From positions 219,443-283,442 of the forward strand of contig NZ_BOMH01000018.1 of assembly GCF_016862095.1 (NCBI RefSeq): a DNA stretch of 64,000 bases. The letters run 5' to 3'. Shown in pieces: positions 1-10,097 of this stretch (the stretch's first letter is position 1; every line of letters starts with the position of its first letter). The notes below the pieces were generated by a model. It ran no database searches, was not told the DNA's origin, and saw only the letters and a list, made by a program, of their open reading frames with translations. The position numbers were made by a program, and so were the translations under genes. This DNA comes from Actinoplanes cyaneus. Lineage in GTDB: Bacteria > Actinomycetota > Actinomycetes > Mycobacteriales > Micromonosporaceae.

Positions 1-270
1 GCCGATGATCCGGATCGGTCGTACCGGGAGAAGCTCGTGGGTTATCGGGATCTTGCCGACCGCTACTTCGAGATCGACCGCTATCGGGAGTTCTGCGAGA
101 AGCACCTGAGCACCGTGGACGACATCGTCTACGACTGGGTGAGCTCGGAGGAGTTCGACTCGCTGCTGCGCGAGACCGTGCGGGCGATGTACCCGGTGCA
201 CGAGCACGAGAAGTTCCTCGCCCACTTCCACGGGCTGATCGATGCGTGGATTCGCGATCAGGGGCGTTGA
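1..270 (+). CDS. C-terminal part of an unknown protein (5' end outside window)
   Basis: The reading frame is open from base 1 and ends with TGA at 268-270, so this is the last 89 or so codons of a gene that begins upstream. An internal GTG at 37 exists, but codons before it are in frame and of the same composition, so I treat it as internal. The visible part is acidic and helical, rich in Glu, Asp, Tyr and Arg (for example RYREFCEKHLS), without membrane segments or a signal peptide. It resembles no family I can name. The -35 box of the following cellulase promoter overlaps its stop codon. Confidence 0.6.
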   Translation, partial: ADDPDRSYREKLVGYRDLADRYFEIDRYREFCEKHLSTVDDIVYDWVSSEEFDSLLRETVRAMYPVHEHEKFLAHFHGLIDAWIRDQGR

Positions 271-296
271 CTCAGTAACACCTCGGTAATCAAGAT
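267..296 (+). promoter_or_regulatory. Predicted promoter of the GH9 cellulase gene
   Basis: TTGACT at 267-272, an 18-bp spacer and CAAGAT at 291-296 form a sigma-70-like promoter. The in-frame ATG at 303 lies 6 nt after the -10 box, the usual distance to the transcription start, so the mRNA may be leaderless. No Shine-Dalgarno sequence precedes any candidate start. Confidence 0.5.
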
Positions 297-302
297 GTGT
301 GG

Positions 303-2495
303 ATGCATCTATGGGAGCGCTCCCGTCTCATTGCCGCGGTCTCCACCCTTCTCCTCGTCGGCGCCGCTGCACCCGCCCTCGCGGACGAGGTGGAACAGGT
401 CGTCAACGGCGGATTCGACAGCAGCACCGACCCGTTCTGGTCCACCGAGGGCATGCCGATCGCGCTCAGCGACGGCCGGGCCTGCGTGGACGTGCCCGGC
501 GGCACCACCAACCGCTGGGACGCCGCGATCGGCCAGAACGACATCGATCTGGTCGCCGGTGAGACGTACCGGTTCAGTTTCGACGCGAGCGGCACCGCCG
601 GGCACGTGGCCCGGGCGATAACCGGACTCGCGGTCAGCCCCTACGACACCTACTTCGAGCAGTCGCCCGTCCTGGGCGACACGCAGCACTACGAGTACAC
701 GTTCACCGCCTCGGCCAGCACGAGCCAGGCACAGGTCGCCTTCCAGGTGGGCGGCAGCGCCGACCCGTGGCGGTTCTGCGTCGACAACGTCTCGCTGGTC
801 GGCGGCGTGCCGCCCGAGGTCTACGTGCCCGACACCGGGCCGCGGGTGCGGGTCAACCAGGTCGCCTACCTCCCCGACGGCCCGAAGGCGGCGACGCTGG
901 TCACCGAGACGTCCACCGCGCTGCCGTGGACGCTGAACGACAAGAACGGGAAGATCCTTCTCAAGGGCAAGACCTCGCCGTACGGCGTGGACGCCAGCTC
1001 CGGGCAGAACGTCCAGACGATCGACTTCAGCCGCTGGACCAGGAGCGGGACCGGGCTCACGATCACCGCGGACGGTGAGACCTCCCGGCCGTTCGACATC
1101 TCGCGGGACGCCTACCGGTCGTTGCGTGCCGACGCGCTGAAGTTCTACTACACCCAGCGCTCCGGCATCGAGATCCGTGACGACCTTCGCCCCGGTTACG
1201 GCCGCGCGGCCGGTCATGTCGACGTCGCGCCGAATCAGGGTGACGGCAACGTGCCCTGCCAGCCCGGCGTCTGCGACTACACCCTGGACGTGCGGGGCGG
1301 CTGGTACGACGCCGGCGACCACGGCAAGTACGTCGTCAACGGCGGGATCTCCGTGTGGGAGCTGCTGAGCGAGTACGAGCAGTCCCACGCCGTACGCGGG
1401 GTGAGCCTGAACATCCCGGAGAGCGGCAACCGCACCCCGGACATCCTCGACGAGGTGCGCTGGGAGCTGGACTTCCTGCTCAGCATGCAGGCGCCGAACG
1501 GCATGGTGCACCACAAGATCCACGACCAGGCCTGGACCGGGCTCCCGCTGCTGCCCTCGCAGGACCCGCAGCCGCGTGAGCTGCACCCGGTCTCCACGGC
1601 GGCGACCCTGAACGTGGCGGCCACGGCGGCGCAGGCGGCCCGGATCTACGCCAAGTACGACCCGGCGTTCGCCAAGCGCGCGCTCGCCGCGGCGAAGAAG
1701 GCCTACACCGCGGCGAAGACGAACCCGATCGCGCTCGCGCCGGAGTCCGACGGGGTCGGCGGCGGCGCCTACAACGACACCAAGGTCTCCGACGAGTTCT
1801 ACTGGGCGGCCGCCGAGCTGTTCCTGACGACCGGGGACAAGGCGTACGCGAAGGATGTCATCTCCTCGCCGGAGCACACCGGCGACGCGTTCGGGCCGGT
1901 CGCCTTCGACTGGGCCTCCACCGCGGCCGCCGCGAAGATCGACCTGGCGCTGATCCCGAACAAGCTGCCCGGCCTGAGCAGCGTCAAGAAGCAGGTCGTC
2001 GCCGGCGCGGAGAAGTACCTGGCGATCCAGAAGGCGCACGCGTACGGCGTCGCCTACGCTCCCGCGAACAACGTGTGGGACTGGGGCTCGGCCAGCATCG
2101 TCGCGAACAACCTGGTCGTGATCGCCACCGCGGAGAAGCTGACCGGCCGCGACCGCTACCGCGACGGTGTGCTCACCGGGCTGGACTGGCTCTTCGGGCG
2201 CAACGCGCTGAACCGTTCCTACGTCACCGGGTACGGCGAGGTCAGCGCTCAGAACCAGCACAGCCGCTGGTACGCCGCGCAGCTCGACCCGGCCCTGCCG
2301 CACCCGCCGGTCGGCAGCCTCGCCGGCGGGCCCAACTCGTCGATCCAGGACCCGCTGGCGCAGGAGAAGCTGAAGGGCTGCGTGGGCCAGTTCTGCTACA
2401 TCGACGACATCCAGTCATGGTCCACGAACGAGCTGACCATCAACTGGAACTCGGCGCTGGCCTGGGTCTCCGGATACGTGGCAGAAATCCACTAG
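303..2495 (+). CDS. Secreted endoglucanase/cellulase, glycoside hydrolase family 9 with N-terminal carbohydrate-binding module
   Basis: Hydrolyses beta-1,4-glucan outside the cell. Layout of the roughly 730-aa product: Sec signal peptide ending ALA at about residue 27; a CBM4/9-like module (about 33-165, starting [13 protein letters not shown]); a CelD_N immunoglobulin-like domain (about 180-265, RVNQVAYLP); then the GH9 (alpha/alpha)6 barrel to the end. GH9 catalytic features are visible: DAGDH with Asp336 and Asp339 as nucleophile/base region, the conserved His653 in QNQHSR, and the acid Glu710 in STNELT. ATG303 is chosen over GTG297 because of the promoter spacing; both give the same signal peptide. 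A 14-bp CebR/CelR-type palindrome lies at 312-325, inside codons 4-8. That suggests control by a cellobiose-responsive LacI repressor encoded elsewhere. Family assignment is secure. Confidence 0.95.
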   Translation: MHLWERSRLIAAVSTLLLVGAAAPALADEVEQVVNGGFDSSTDPFWSTEGMPIALSDGRACVDVPGGTTNRWDAAIGQNDIDLVAGETYRFSFDASGTAGHVARAITGLAVSPYDTYFEQSPVLGDTQHYEYTFTASASTSQAQVAFQVGGSADPWRFCVDNVSLVGGVPPEVYVPDTGPRVRVNQVAYLPDGPKAATLVTETSTALPWTLNDKNGKILLKGKTSPYGVDASSGQNVQTIDFSRWTRSGTGLTITADGETSRPFDISRDAYRSLRADALKFYYTQRSGIEIRDDLRPGYGRAAGHVDVAPNQGDGNVPCQPGVCDYTLDVRGGWYDAGDHGKYVVNGGISVWELLSEYEQSHAVRGVSLNIPESGNRTPDILDEVRWELDFLLSMQAPNGMVHHKIHDQAWTGLPLLPSQDPQPRELHPVSTAATLNVAATAAQAARIYAKYDPAFAKRALAAAKKAYTAAKTNPIALAPESDGVGGGAYNDTKVSDEFYWAAAELFLTTGDKAYAKDVISSPEHTGDAFGPVAFDWASTAAAAKIDLALIPNKLPGLSSVKKQVVAGAEKYLAIQKAHAYGVAYAPANNVWDWGSASIVANNLVVIATAEKLTGRDRYRDGVLTGLDWLFGRNALNRSYVTGYGEVSAQNQHSRWYAAQLDPALPHPPVGSLAGGPNSSIQDPLAQEKLKGCVGQFCYIDDIQSWSTNELTINWNSALAWVSGYVAEIH
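312..325 (+). promoter_or_regulatory. CebR/CelR-type operator inside the cellulase start region
   Basis: TGGGAGCGCTCCCG matches the known actinobacterial cellulase-regulator box TGGGAGCGCTCCCA at 13 of 14 positions. The core GGGAGCGCTCCC is a perfect palindrome. It lies about 10-23 nt after the predicted transcription start and within the coding sequence, so a bound LacI-type repressor would act as a roadblock. Confidence 0.75.
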
Positions 2496-2540
2496 ATCAC
2501 CTGCCGTAGCGGCGGCGATTCGTGCAGTAACGTGCGAAAC

Positions 2541-3806
2541 ATGCAGGCACTGCGCTTCGCCGCCGCTCTCTACCGGCGCCAGCTCGCCATCCACTACTGG
2601 GGCCGGGTGCGGCGGGACCCACTGTGCCGCCTGCACCTGGCCGAGGGCCGGGAGAACCCGTACGCCGTCTACGACGAGGTGCGGGCGATCGGGCCGGTCG
2701 CGCCGACCCGGCTCGGCAACTACACGTCAGCGACCCGCACGGTCTGCAACAGCGTCCTGCGGGACCGGCGGTTCGGCCCGCGCGCGGTCGAGATGAACGG
2801 TCCCGGCGCGCCCGGCGACGAGATCGACATGTCGATGCTGGACAAGGACCCGCCGGACCACACCCGGCTGCGGCGCCTGGCCCAGCCCGCGTTCAGCCCG
2901 AAGCAGATCGCCGGTTACCGCCCGCGGGTCGAGCGGCTCGTCGGTGACCTGCTCGACGCGGCCGCCGCCCGGGGAACGTTCGACATCGTGCACGACTTCG
3001 CCGCGCCGCTGCCGATCGCCGTCATCTCCGACCTGCTCGGCATCCCGGACGCGGACGCCGACGCGTTCGCCGAGCACGGCGCGGTCGTCGGCAGCGCGCT
3101 CGACGGGGTCCGGTCGCTACGGCACGCGGCCGCGCTGCAGTCCGCCAGCAACGCGATGGACGAGGTGTTCGTCCGGCTGTTCGCACTGCGCCGCCGGGAG
3201 CCGGCCGACGACGCGGTGAGCCGGATCCTGGCCGCCGAGGGTGATCAGATCCAGTCACACGAGCTACTGCCGCTGTGCCGGCTGCTGCTGGTGGCCGGCT
3301 TCGAGACCACCGTCAACCTGATCGGCAACGCGGTGAACGCGCTGCTCGACCACCCGGAGCAGTGGGACGCGCTCTGCGCCGACCCGGCCGGGCTCGCCGA
3401 CGCCGCCGTGGAGGAGACGCTGCGGTTCGACCCGCCGGTGCAGCGGACCGCCCGGTGCGCGCGGGAGGACGTCGAGGTCGCCGGGCAGCTGGTCCGGCGT
3501 GGCCAGTTCCTGGTGTGCCTGCTCGGCGGGGCGAACCGGGACCCGGACGTCTACCCGGACGCCGGCCGGTTCGACCTGCACCGCGTCCCGGAGGCCGAGC
3601 ACCTGGCGTTCTCCAGCGGCATCCACTACTGCGTGGGGGCTCCCCTGGCGCGGCTGGAGGCCGGGATCGCGCTGCGCCTGCTGGCCGAGCGGATGCCGGG
3701 CCTGCGGCGGGCCGGTGCGCTGCGGCGACGCGACGCGAGCATCATCCGCGGCCCGCTCACGCTGCCCGTCGCCACCGGCGCGCGGGCCTTCTCACCGACG
3801 ACGTAG
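2541..3806 (+). CDS. Cytochrome P450
   Basis: Soluble bacterial class I P450 monooxygenase of about 421 aa, the usual length. The heme-binding loop FSSGIHYCVG places the Cys ligand at residue 364. The K-helix ExxR motif (ETLR in VEETLRFD) and the I-helix oxygen-binding segment AGFETT are intact. The ATG at 2541 is preferred over GTG 2532: a -10-like TAACGT (2528-2533) lies 7 nt before it and no Shine-Dalgarno is present, so the mRNA may be leaderless. No ferredoxin or reductase gene is next to it, so the electron donor and substrate are unknown. It starts 45 bp after the cellulase but has its own promoter element. Confidence 0.93.
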   Translation: MQALRFAAALYRRQLAIHYWGRVRRDPLCRLHLAEGRENPYAVYDEVRAIGPVAPTRLGNYTSATRTVCNSVLRDRRFGPRAVEMNGPGAPGDEIDMSMLDKDPPDHTRLRRLAQPAFSPKQIAGYRPRVERLVGDLLDAAAARGTFDIVHDFAAPLPIAVISDLLGIPDADADAFAEHGAVVGSALDGVRSLRHAAALQSASNAMDEVFVRLFALRRREPADDAVSRILAAEGDQIQSHELLPLCRLLLVAGFETTVNLIGNAVNALLDHPEQWDALCADPAGLADAAVEETLRFDPPVQRTARCAREDVEVAGQLVRRGQFLVCLLGGANRDPDVYPDAGRFDLHRVPEAEHLAFSSGIHYCVGAPLARLEAGIALRLLAERMPGLRRAGALRRRDASIIRGPLTLPVATGARAFSPTT

Positions 3807-3819
3807 CCGGCGGCCTTTC

Positions 3820-4062
3820 TCAGGCGTCGCCGCCCCACAACGCCTCGACCGTCACGCCGAGCGCCCGGGCGGTCTTGACGGCCAGGTAGACCGAGGGAGC
3901 GTAGTCGCCGGTCTCCATGGCGATGATGGTCTGCCGGCTCACTCCGACGGCGGCCGAGAGGCCCTGCTGGGTCAGGCCGGCATCCTTGCGCGCGGCCCGG
4001 ATGCGCGCTCCGGCCGCGCCGCCGGACTCCGGGGCACGGACCGGGCCGGAGGGTGGCGCCAT
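3820..4062 (-). CDS. XRE-family DNA-binding regulator (small)
   Basis: An 80-aa protein that is almost only a helix-turn-helix: ARIRAARKDAGLTQQGLSAA followed by the recognition-helix region VSRQTIIAMETGDYAPSV. This is the YozG-like type of small Cro/CI-family regulator commonly paired with a membrane protein. Its ATG overlaps the TGA of the upstream membrane-protein gene by one base (TGATG), so the two are translationally coupled. It probably regulates their shared promoter, where two TTGACNTCA-type boxes sit. Confidence 0.88.
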   Translation of the reverse strand: MAPPSGPVRAPESGGAAGARIRAARKDAGLTQQGLSAAVGVSRQTIIAMETGDYAPSVYLAVKTARALGVTVEALWGGDA

Positions 4063-4552
4063 CAGTCCTCGTCCTCGGCGAGAGCCTCACGCCGCTGCCA
4101 CCGGCGGGACTTGCCCGCGACGATCAGGACGCAGATCATCGCCCCGAAGCCGGCGCCGACCACCGCGCCGAGCCAGGCGTCCCCCGCGGGGTCGTACGCG
4201 TGCAGCGTACCCACCAGGAACACCACGTACGGCACCACTGTCAGCGCTGTCACCAGGATCCGCTTCGCTCCCCAGTTGCGCGGGTCCGTCTCGACCTTGC
4301 GGCGTGCCACGTAGACCGAGCAGAGCAGCATCGGGCCCAGGAGCAGCACGAGGACGATCGCGAGCGGCAGCACGGCGGCCGTGCCGAGCGGCCACACCAG
4401 GATTCCCGCGGCCCAGGGATGAGAAGGGAGTGCAGCGCGGAGGCCGTGGCGATCCCCTCGTACCAGCGGTAGCGCTCGCGCTCGTCGCCGTACAGATCAC
4501 CGTCGAGGTCAAGGTTCCACCGCACCACGCGGTCAACTACGGAGGCCGTCAT
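4062..4552 (-). pseudogene. Membrane protein gene interrupted by a frameshift
   Basis: Two overlapping frames together make one plausible protein. The first starts at ATG 4552 and reads about 47 codons of an acidic N-terminus (DLDGDLYGDERERYRWYEG) up to ALHSLLIP. The second, open from about 4420 to 4062, continues with AAGILVWPLGTAAVLP and supplies at least three hydrophobic helices (LAIVLVLLLGPMLLC, ILVTALTVVPYVVFLVG, GAVVGAGFGAMICVLIV). Read singly, the first frame runs into Arg/Cys-rich shadow sequence and the second has no start with upstream signals. A one-base change near 4405-4425 would restore a roughly 160-aa protein. It may be a natural pseudogene or a sequencing error. It is followed at once by the XRE regulator gene. 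Confidence 0.65.
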
Positions 4553-4558
4553 GGAGCC

Positions 4559-4588
4559 ATCATGATGTCAACACTTCTTGACGTCAAG
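4559..4588 (-). promoter_or_regulatory. Promoter and operator of the membrane-protein/XRE operon
   Basis: On the minus strand TTGACG (4587-4582), 17 bp and CATGAT (4564-4559) are followed 6 nt later by ATG 4552, a strong promoter that predicts a leaderless mRNA. The -35 is embedded in the 12-bp palindrome CTTGACGTCAAG (4577-4588), and a second TTGACATCA copy lies between the -35 and -10. These paired boxes are candidate sites for the XRE protein. Confidence 0.6.
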
Positions 4589-4607
4589 TCCTCTTTACAT
4601 CGCACGC

Positions 4608-6074
4608 CTATGTGGAGCGCATCCGGTCGAAGAGGTTGCGGGTGGCCCGCTGGATCCGGGCGTCGGTGTACGGCGACTTCACCAGTGCGAGCGGCCAGTG
4701 GAACGTCCCGGCGTCGAACATGATCGTGCCGCGCGGGCTGACGCTCAGACTCGTGTTCTGCACCAGGGCGCCGCGTTTGGCGTCGGTGAAGGGGCTGGCC
4801 GACAACACGGTCCGCCGCGCGCCGAACCCCATCGCAACGCCCGGGAAGACACCGTCCGCCTCCCCACCGACCAGTTTCGGGATGGTGTCGCCGTCCCGCA
4901 GGCCGGTCCCGGCCCAGAGCCAGTGCCCGGCCTCGCGGATCACGAGCGGAGCCGGTTTCTCCGGGATGCCGTTGTACTGCACGCCGAGCAGCCGCCCCTC
5001 GGCGTGCGAGGGGCCGGAGCCGAGGTCACGCCAGAGCTTGGTCGGACCGTACCGGCCCGGCGACGGGTCGACCGCGTCCTTGTAACAGGTCACCACCCGG
5101 CCGGCGGCCTCCACGCGGACGTTCCAGTAGACGTTGTTCGCCCCCAGGAAGGCGCAGTGCGTGCCGCCACGGAACGCTCGCTCCACCACGTCGCGCATCG
5201 CGCCGGACCAGTACTCGTCGTGCCCGGAGAAGACCAGCCCCCGGTGCCGTTCCGGGTCGACCCGGCCCTCGTGCAGGTCGACGTTGGTGGCGTAGGTGAC
5301 GTCGTAGCCGTTGCGCTCCAGCCACTGGGCGGCGGCGACGTCCATGGCGAACAGCTTGGGCCGGCCGCCGTTGGCGAACGGGCGGTTGAACGACACCCGG
5401 TACGCCCGGTTCTTGATGTCGCCCACCTTCCCGGGCGCGGCGTATCCGCGGTAGAGGTTGCGCCCGGTGCGCCCGTCCATCGGCCACATGTTGTACGCCG
5501 CGTACGTGTTGAACGGCAGCACCATCAGGAAGTCCGACCTGCGCTGATCCTCGCGCACCACGAATGGGGTGACGGCGCGATGCCCACCGGCGGTCTCGAA
5601 GACCGCCACATACACCCCCGACGTCCAAGACGCCGGGACGTGCAGGGTCCACGAGACCGGCCAGTCGCAGTCGACCAGCCCGGTCACCGGGTCCGGCTTC
5701 GGGACCGGGCGCGGCTGTCCGGGCAGCTCACCGCTGGAGGCGGCCGGGCGGCTCTTGCCGGCGCCGATCCGGAACACGGTGACGGTGAACGGCTGCGGGT
5801 CGGCGACGGTCACGTGGAAGCCGATCGTGCCACCGGCGTTCACCGAGGTCGCGGACGCGTACCCCTGGATCTCCCGGGCCCGGTCGGTGACGTTGACCGG
5901 CAGCCGCAGGACGTCCACCGCGGCCGGCTCCGCGCGCGGGGCAGGCCGCGAGCGCTCGAGCACGGCGGCGCGGGGCACGCTGTTCGCTTCGGCGGGAACT
6001 GACAGTCCCGCGACCACCGCTCCGGTGCCCAGAGCGAAGAACTTCAGCACGGTACGACGACCCGAGCGCGACAA
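4608..6074 (-). CDS. Tat-exported protein with N,N-dimethylformamidase beta-subunit-like domain
   Basis: A 488-aa protein starting at TTG 6074 (GGAAGG lies upstream). The N-terminus has a twin-arginine signal (GRRTVLKFFALGTGAVVAGL), so it should be exported folded. From about residue 160 it matches the C-terminal domain of the large DMFase subunit family. Typical segments are FNTYAAYNMWPMDG, NRPFANGG, FAMDVAAAQWLERNGYDV and GLVFSGHDEYWS, the last with the conserved Gly-His-Asp-Glu-Tyr block. Residues 60-150 form a beta-rich region. Characterised DMFase needs a small subunit, and none is present here, so the substrate is unknown. The family call is firm and the function open. Confidence 0.8.
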   Translation of the reverse strand: MSRSGRRTVLKFFALGTGAVVAGLSVPAEANSVPRAAVLERSRPAPRAEPAAVDVLRLPVNVTDRAREIQGYASATSVNAGGTIGFHVTVADPQPFTVTVFRIGAGKSRPAASSGELPGQPRPVPKPDPVTGLVDCDWPVSWTLHVPASWTSGVYVAVFETAGGHRAVTPFVVREDQRRSDFLMVLPFNTYAAYNMWPMDGRTGRNLYRGYAAPGKVGDIKNRAYRVSFNRPFANGGRPKLFAMDVAAAQWLERNGYDVTYATNVDLHEGRVDPERHRGLVFSGHDEYWSGAMRDVVERAFRGGTHCAFLGANNVYWNVRVEAAGRVVTCYKDAVDPSPGRYGPTKLWRDLGSGPSHAEGRLLGVQYNGIPEKPAPLVIREAGHWLWAGTGLRDGDTIPKLVGGEADGVFPGVAMGFGARRTVLSASPFTDAKRGALVQNTSLSVSPRGTIMFDAGTFHWPLALVKSPYTDARIQRATRNLFDRMRST

Positions 6075-6195
6075 ACCGAGATACCTTCCCCGTGGCAGCC
6101 GCTCCTCACGGGGAGCCGACGACCGGCCCCGCCCGTGGCGGCGAGCCGAAAGCTAGCACAGGAAAGCAATAGGAAAGCCGGGCGTCGATCCGCCC

Positions 6196-6534
6196 TCAGA
6201 GACCGAAGTGGCGGGTTCCGGTGAGGCCGAGCAGCTCGGTCAGGCCGGTGACCCGCAGCTGCCGGTGCACGAACTCGCTCGGGTTGCGCAGCTGGAAGCC
6301 ACAGCCGATGTCCCGGGCCGCGCGCTGCCCGGCGACCAGCGCGCCGATGCCGACCGAGTCCATGAAGGTGACATAGGTCAGGTCCACGATCAGCACGGTC
6401 GGGCGGTCGCGCTGCAGCGTCTCCAGGAGAGCCTCGCGCAGCGACGTGACGGTGGCCGAGTCCAGGCTGCCGCGCACCTCGACGACAGTGGCGCCGTCGG
6501 CCTGCCGCCGTGTCGTGATCACGGCCTCGCCCAT
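6196..6534 (-). CDS. STAS-domain anti-sigma factor antagonist
   Basis: A 112-aa single STAS domain of the SpoIIAA/RsbV type. The phosphorylatable Ser lies in the conserved FMDSVGIGAL loop, preceded by VLIVDLTYVT. Such proteins bind an anti-sigma kinase when unphosphorylated and release the sigma factor. No partner kinase or phosphatase is adjacent. ATG 6534 (GEAVITTRR follows) is preferred to the GTG 15 bases upstream. It is divergent from the permease at 6779. Confidence 0.88.
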   Translation of the reverse strand: MGEAVITTRRQADGATVVEVRGSLDSATVTSLREALLETLQRDRPTVLIVDLTYVTFMDSVGIGALVAGQRAARDIGCGFQLRNPSEFVHRQLRVTGLTELLGLTGTRHFGL

Positions 6535-6716
6535 TGGACCCCGCCCCACCGATCATCCGAGTCGGGCGATTTGCCCGATCTGAACACCGTACCCGCCGCG
6601 ATGCAACCCTCGCAGGCTGCCGCGCGGTTTACCGGGGGCGCCGGACAAGCCGTACGCCAAGCCGGTTTTGCAAGTTGAGAGAGCGAAGTTGTCACATCGC
6701 GCCGATCACCTCAGTG

Positions 6717-6743
6717 CCCGGGTTGCGCCCGGATGAACCCGGG
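6717..6743 (+). promoter_or_regulatory. Hairpin in the leader of the permease gene
   Basis: CCCGGGTT (6717-6724) and AACCCGGG (6736-6743) form a perfect 8-bp inverted repeat with an 11-nt loop, 36 nt before the permease start. It could be an RNA hairpin or an operator. The 244-bp divergent spacer also holds a smaller hairpin, TCGGGC/GCCCGA, at 6562-6578. No clear -35/-10 pair was found. Confidence 0.35.
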
Positions 6744-6778
6744 ACGACGGTGATCTGACGCGTCGAAGGGGGAACGGC

Positions 6779-8197
6779 ATGGCCAGGTCAGGATTGTTCG
6801 CGATCCGGGACGTCGGGTCGTTGATCCACGCGACCGCCGAGGAAGGCACCGAGCTCAAGAAGGCGGTCGGGGTCACCCAGCTCACCGCGATGGGCGTCGG
6901 CGCGATCATCGGCACCGGCATCTTCGTGGTGATCGGCAAGGGCTCCGGCATCGCCGGGCCGGCGGTCATCCTGTCCTTCGTGCTGGCCGCGGTGGCGTGC
7001 GTGTTCTCCGCGCTGTCCTACGCGGAGCTGTCGTCCTCGATCCCGGTCTCCGGCAGCGCGTACACCTACACCTACGCGACCATGGGTGAGATCGTCGCCT
7101 GGATCATCGGCTGGGACCTCATCCTGGAGTACGGCGTGTCCGTCGCCGGCATCGCGATCGGCTGGGGCGGCAACCTCAACGCGTTCCTCGACTCGGCGTT
7201 CGGCGTGGCTTTGCCGGACGCGATCGCCAAGTCCCCCGAGGACGGCGGCATCGTCAACCTGCCGGCCGTCTTCATCGTCCTCGCCATCACGTTGCTGCTC
7301 GTCCGGGGCGTGACCGAGAGTGCCCGGGCGAACCTGGTGATGGTCATCGTCAAGCTGGCCGTGCTGATCTTCTTCCTGGTGGTGGCGTTCGCGAACTTCA
7401 GCACCAAGAACTTCCACCCGTTCGCGCCGGCCGGCATGGACGGGGTGACGGCGGCCGCGGCGATCATCTTCTTCGCGTACATCGGGTTCGACGCGGTCTC
7501 CACCGGCAGCGAGGAGGCCCGGAACCCGGCCCGTGACCTGCCCTGGGCGATCATCGGCTCGCTCGCCATCTGCACGGTCTTCTACGTCCTCACCTCGGTC
7601 GGCGCGCTCGGCATCGCCAGCCCCGACCAGATGAAGGACAGCGACGCGCCGCTCGCCGCCGCGCTGGACCAGGGCGCCGGGATGAGCTGGGCGGCCGGGA
7701 TCCTGGCGCTCGGCGCGGTCGTCGCGATCACCAGCGTGGTGCTGGTCATCTTCTACGGCCAGACCCGGATCTTCTTCGCGATGTGCCGGGACGGCCTGCT
7801 GCCGCGCCGGATGGCGAAGGTCAACCAGCGGTACGGCACCCCGGCGCGGCTGACCGTCACGCTCGGTGTGCTGATCGCGATCCTGGCCGCGCTGGTCCCG
7901 CTCGGCACCATCGTGGAACTGGTCAACATCGGCACGCTGTTCGCATTCGTGCTGGTCAACATCGGGGTGATCGTGCTGCGCCGGACCAAGCCGGACATGC
8001 CACGGCCGTACCGGGTGCCATGGTCGCCGGTCCTGCCGCTGCTCGGGGTGGCGTTCGCGATCTACCTGATGTCGGATCTTCCGCTGGACACCTGGATCCG
8101 GTTCGTGATCTGGCTGGCGGCCGGTCTGATCATCTACGGTCTGTACGGCTACAAGCACTCCCTCGTACGGCAGCGGGCCCGGGACGGGCAGTCATGA
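6779..8197 (+). CDS. APC-superfamily amino acid permease (cationic amino acid transporter type)
   Basis: A 472-aa integral membrane protein with about 12 hydrophobic helices. The first helix carries the APC consensus GVGAIIGTGIFVVIG. The conserved segment SFVLAAVACVFSALSYAEL follows, and IIFFAYIGFDAVSTGSEEARNP marks helix 6 and the following loop. This pattern is typical of the CAT/YfnA branch that imports amino acids by cation symport or exchange. A strong Shine-Dalgarno (AAGGGGGAA) precedes ATG 6779. The stop overlaps the start of the universal stress protein gene (ATGA), so the two are probably co-translated. Confidence 0.92.
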   Translation: MARSGLFAIRDVGSLIHATAEEGTELKKAVGVTQLTAMGVGAIIGTGIFVVIGKGSGIAGPAVILSFVLAAVACVFSALSYAELSSSIPVSGSAYTYTYATMGEIVAWIIGWDLILEYGVSVAGIAIGWGGNLNAFLDSAFGVALPDAIAKSPEDGGIVNLPAVFIVLAITLLLVRGVTESARANLVMVIVKLAVLIFFLVVAFANFSTKNFHPFAPAGMDGVTAAAAIIFFAYIGFDAVSTGSEEARNPARDLPWAIIGSLAICTVFYVLTSVGALGIASPDQMKDSDAPLAAALDQGAGMSWAAGILALGAVVAITSVVLVIFYGQTRIFFAMCRDGLLPRRMAKVNQRYGTPARLTVTLGVLIAILAALVPLGTIVELVNIGTLFAFVLVNIGVIVLRRTKPDMPRPYRVPWSPVLPLLGVAFAIYLMSDLPLDTWIRFVIWLAAGLIIYGLYGYKHSLVRQRARDGQS

Positions 8198-8982
8198 CCG
8201 CGCCCGTCATCGTCGGGGTCGATCACAGCCCCGGCGCCGCCGGCGCCCTCGCCCTCGGCCGGTGGCTCGCCACGGCATCGGACGCCCCGCTGATCGTCGC
8301 GGTCGTCCACCCGGCCCCGTCCGCGATCGGCTCCGGCCGGGTCGACGCCGAGTGGGTCGCCGACCGCTACCGCGCCGCGGAGCGCATCCTCGACGAGGCG
8401 CGGTCCACCCTGGAGGATCCGCCCGGCGTCGACTACCGGGTCGTCGCGTCCACCTCGGCCGCGCACGGCCTGCACGACCTGGCCGAGCAGTCCGGCGCGG
8501 CGCTGCTGGTGGTCGGCTCCGGGGCGGCCGCGCCGGCCGCCCGGATCTTCGCCGGCAGCACCGCCGAGCGGCTGCTGGCCGGCAGCGTCTGCCCGGTCGC
8601 CGTCGCCCCGGCCGGTGGCGCGGCGCCGGGCGCGGCCGGCCGGATCGGCGTCGCCTATGTGGACACCCCGGACGGGCGGGCGGCGCTGGCCGCCGCGGCG
8701 GAGCTGGCCCGGCGGACCGGGAGCCCGTTGCTGCTGGTCACCGTAGTGGCCGGTGGGGACGCGGCACTGCCGTTCATGATCGGCGACGATGCCGAGCGGG
8801 CCTTTCTGGACACCGCCCGGGAGACGTACGAGGAGGCCCTGCGCAAGGCCGCCGCGAGCGTCCCCGACGTGCCGGTGACGTGCGAGCTGCGCTCCGGTGA
8901 CGTGGTCGAGGAACTGGCCGCGCTCGACGATGTGGACCTGCTGTTCTGCGGGTCCCGCGGTTACGGCCCGGCGCGCCGGGTG

Positions 8983-9993
<1,011 letters not shown>

Positions 9994-10060
9994 CCGCACA
10001 AAGCTCCCCTCGCCGTGCAGCCCTCGATACCCCTGCACCTACAGGCACAAACGCACGAAA

Positions 10061-10097
10061 ATGGCGGAACCGAGCCTTGTGGGCCCGGTTCCGCCAT
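10061..10097 (-). terminator. Strong hairpin followed by T run (minus strand)
   Basis: A perfect 12-bp stem (ATGGCGGAACCG with CGGTTCCGCCAT, loop 13 nt) is followed on the minus strand by TTTTCG, the form of an intrinsic terminator. It would end transcripts coming from the glycosidase-like gene 158 bp upstream, or a small RNA from 10098-10254, and insulate the kinase gene. Confidence 0.6.

Noticed and set aside
309..2303. 664-codon open frame antisense to the cellulase, and many similar long antisense frames (for example 15776-18364 and 6788-8158)
   Set aside because: Long shadow frames are expected in very GC-rich DNA. They are Arg/Gly/Asp/Val-rich, lack start signals and lie opposite clearly conserved proteins.
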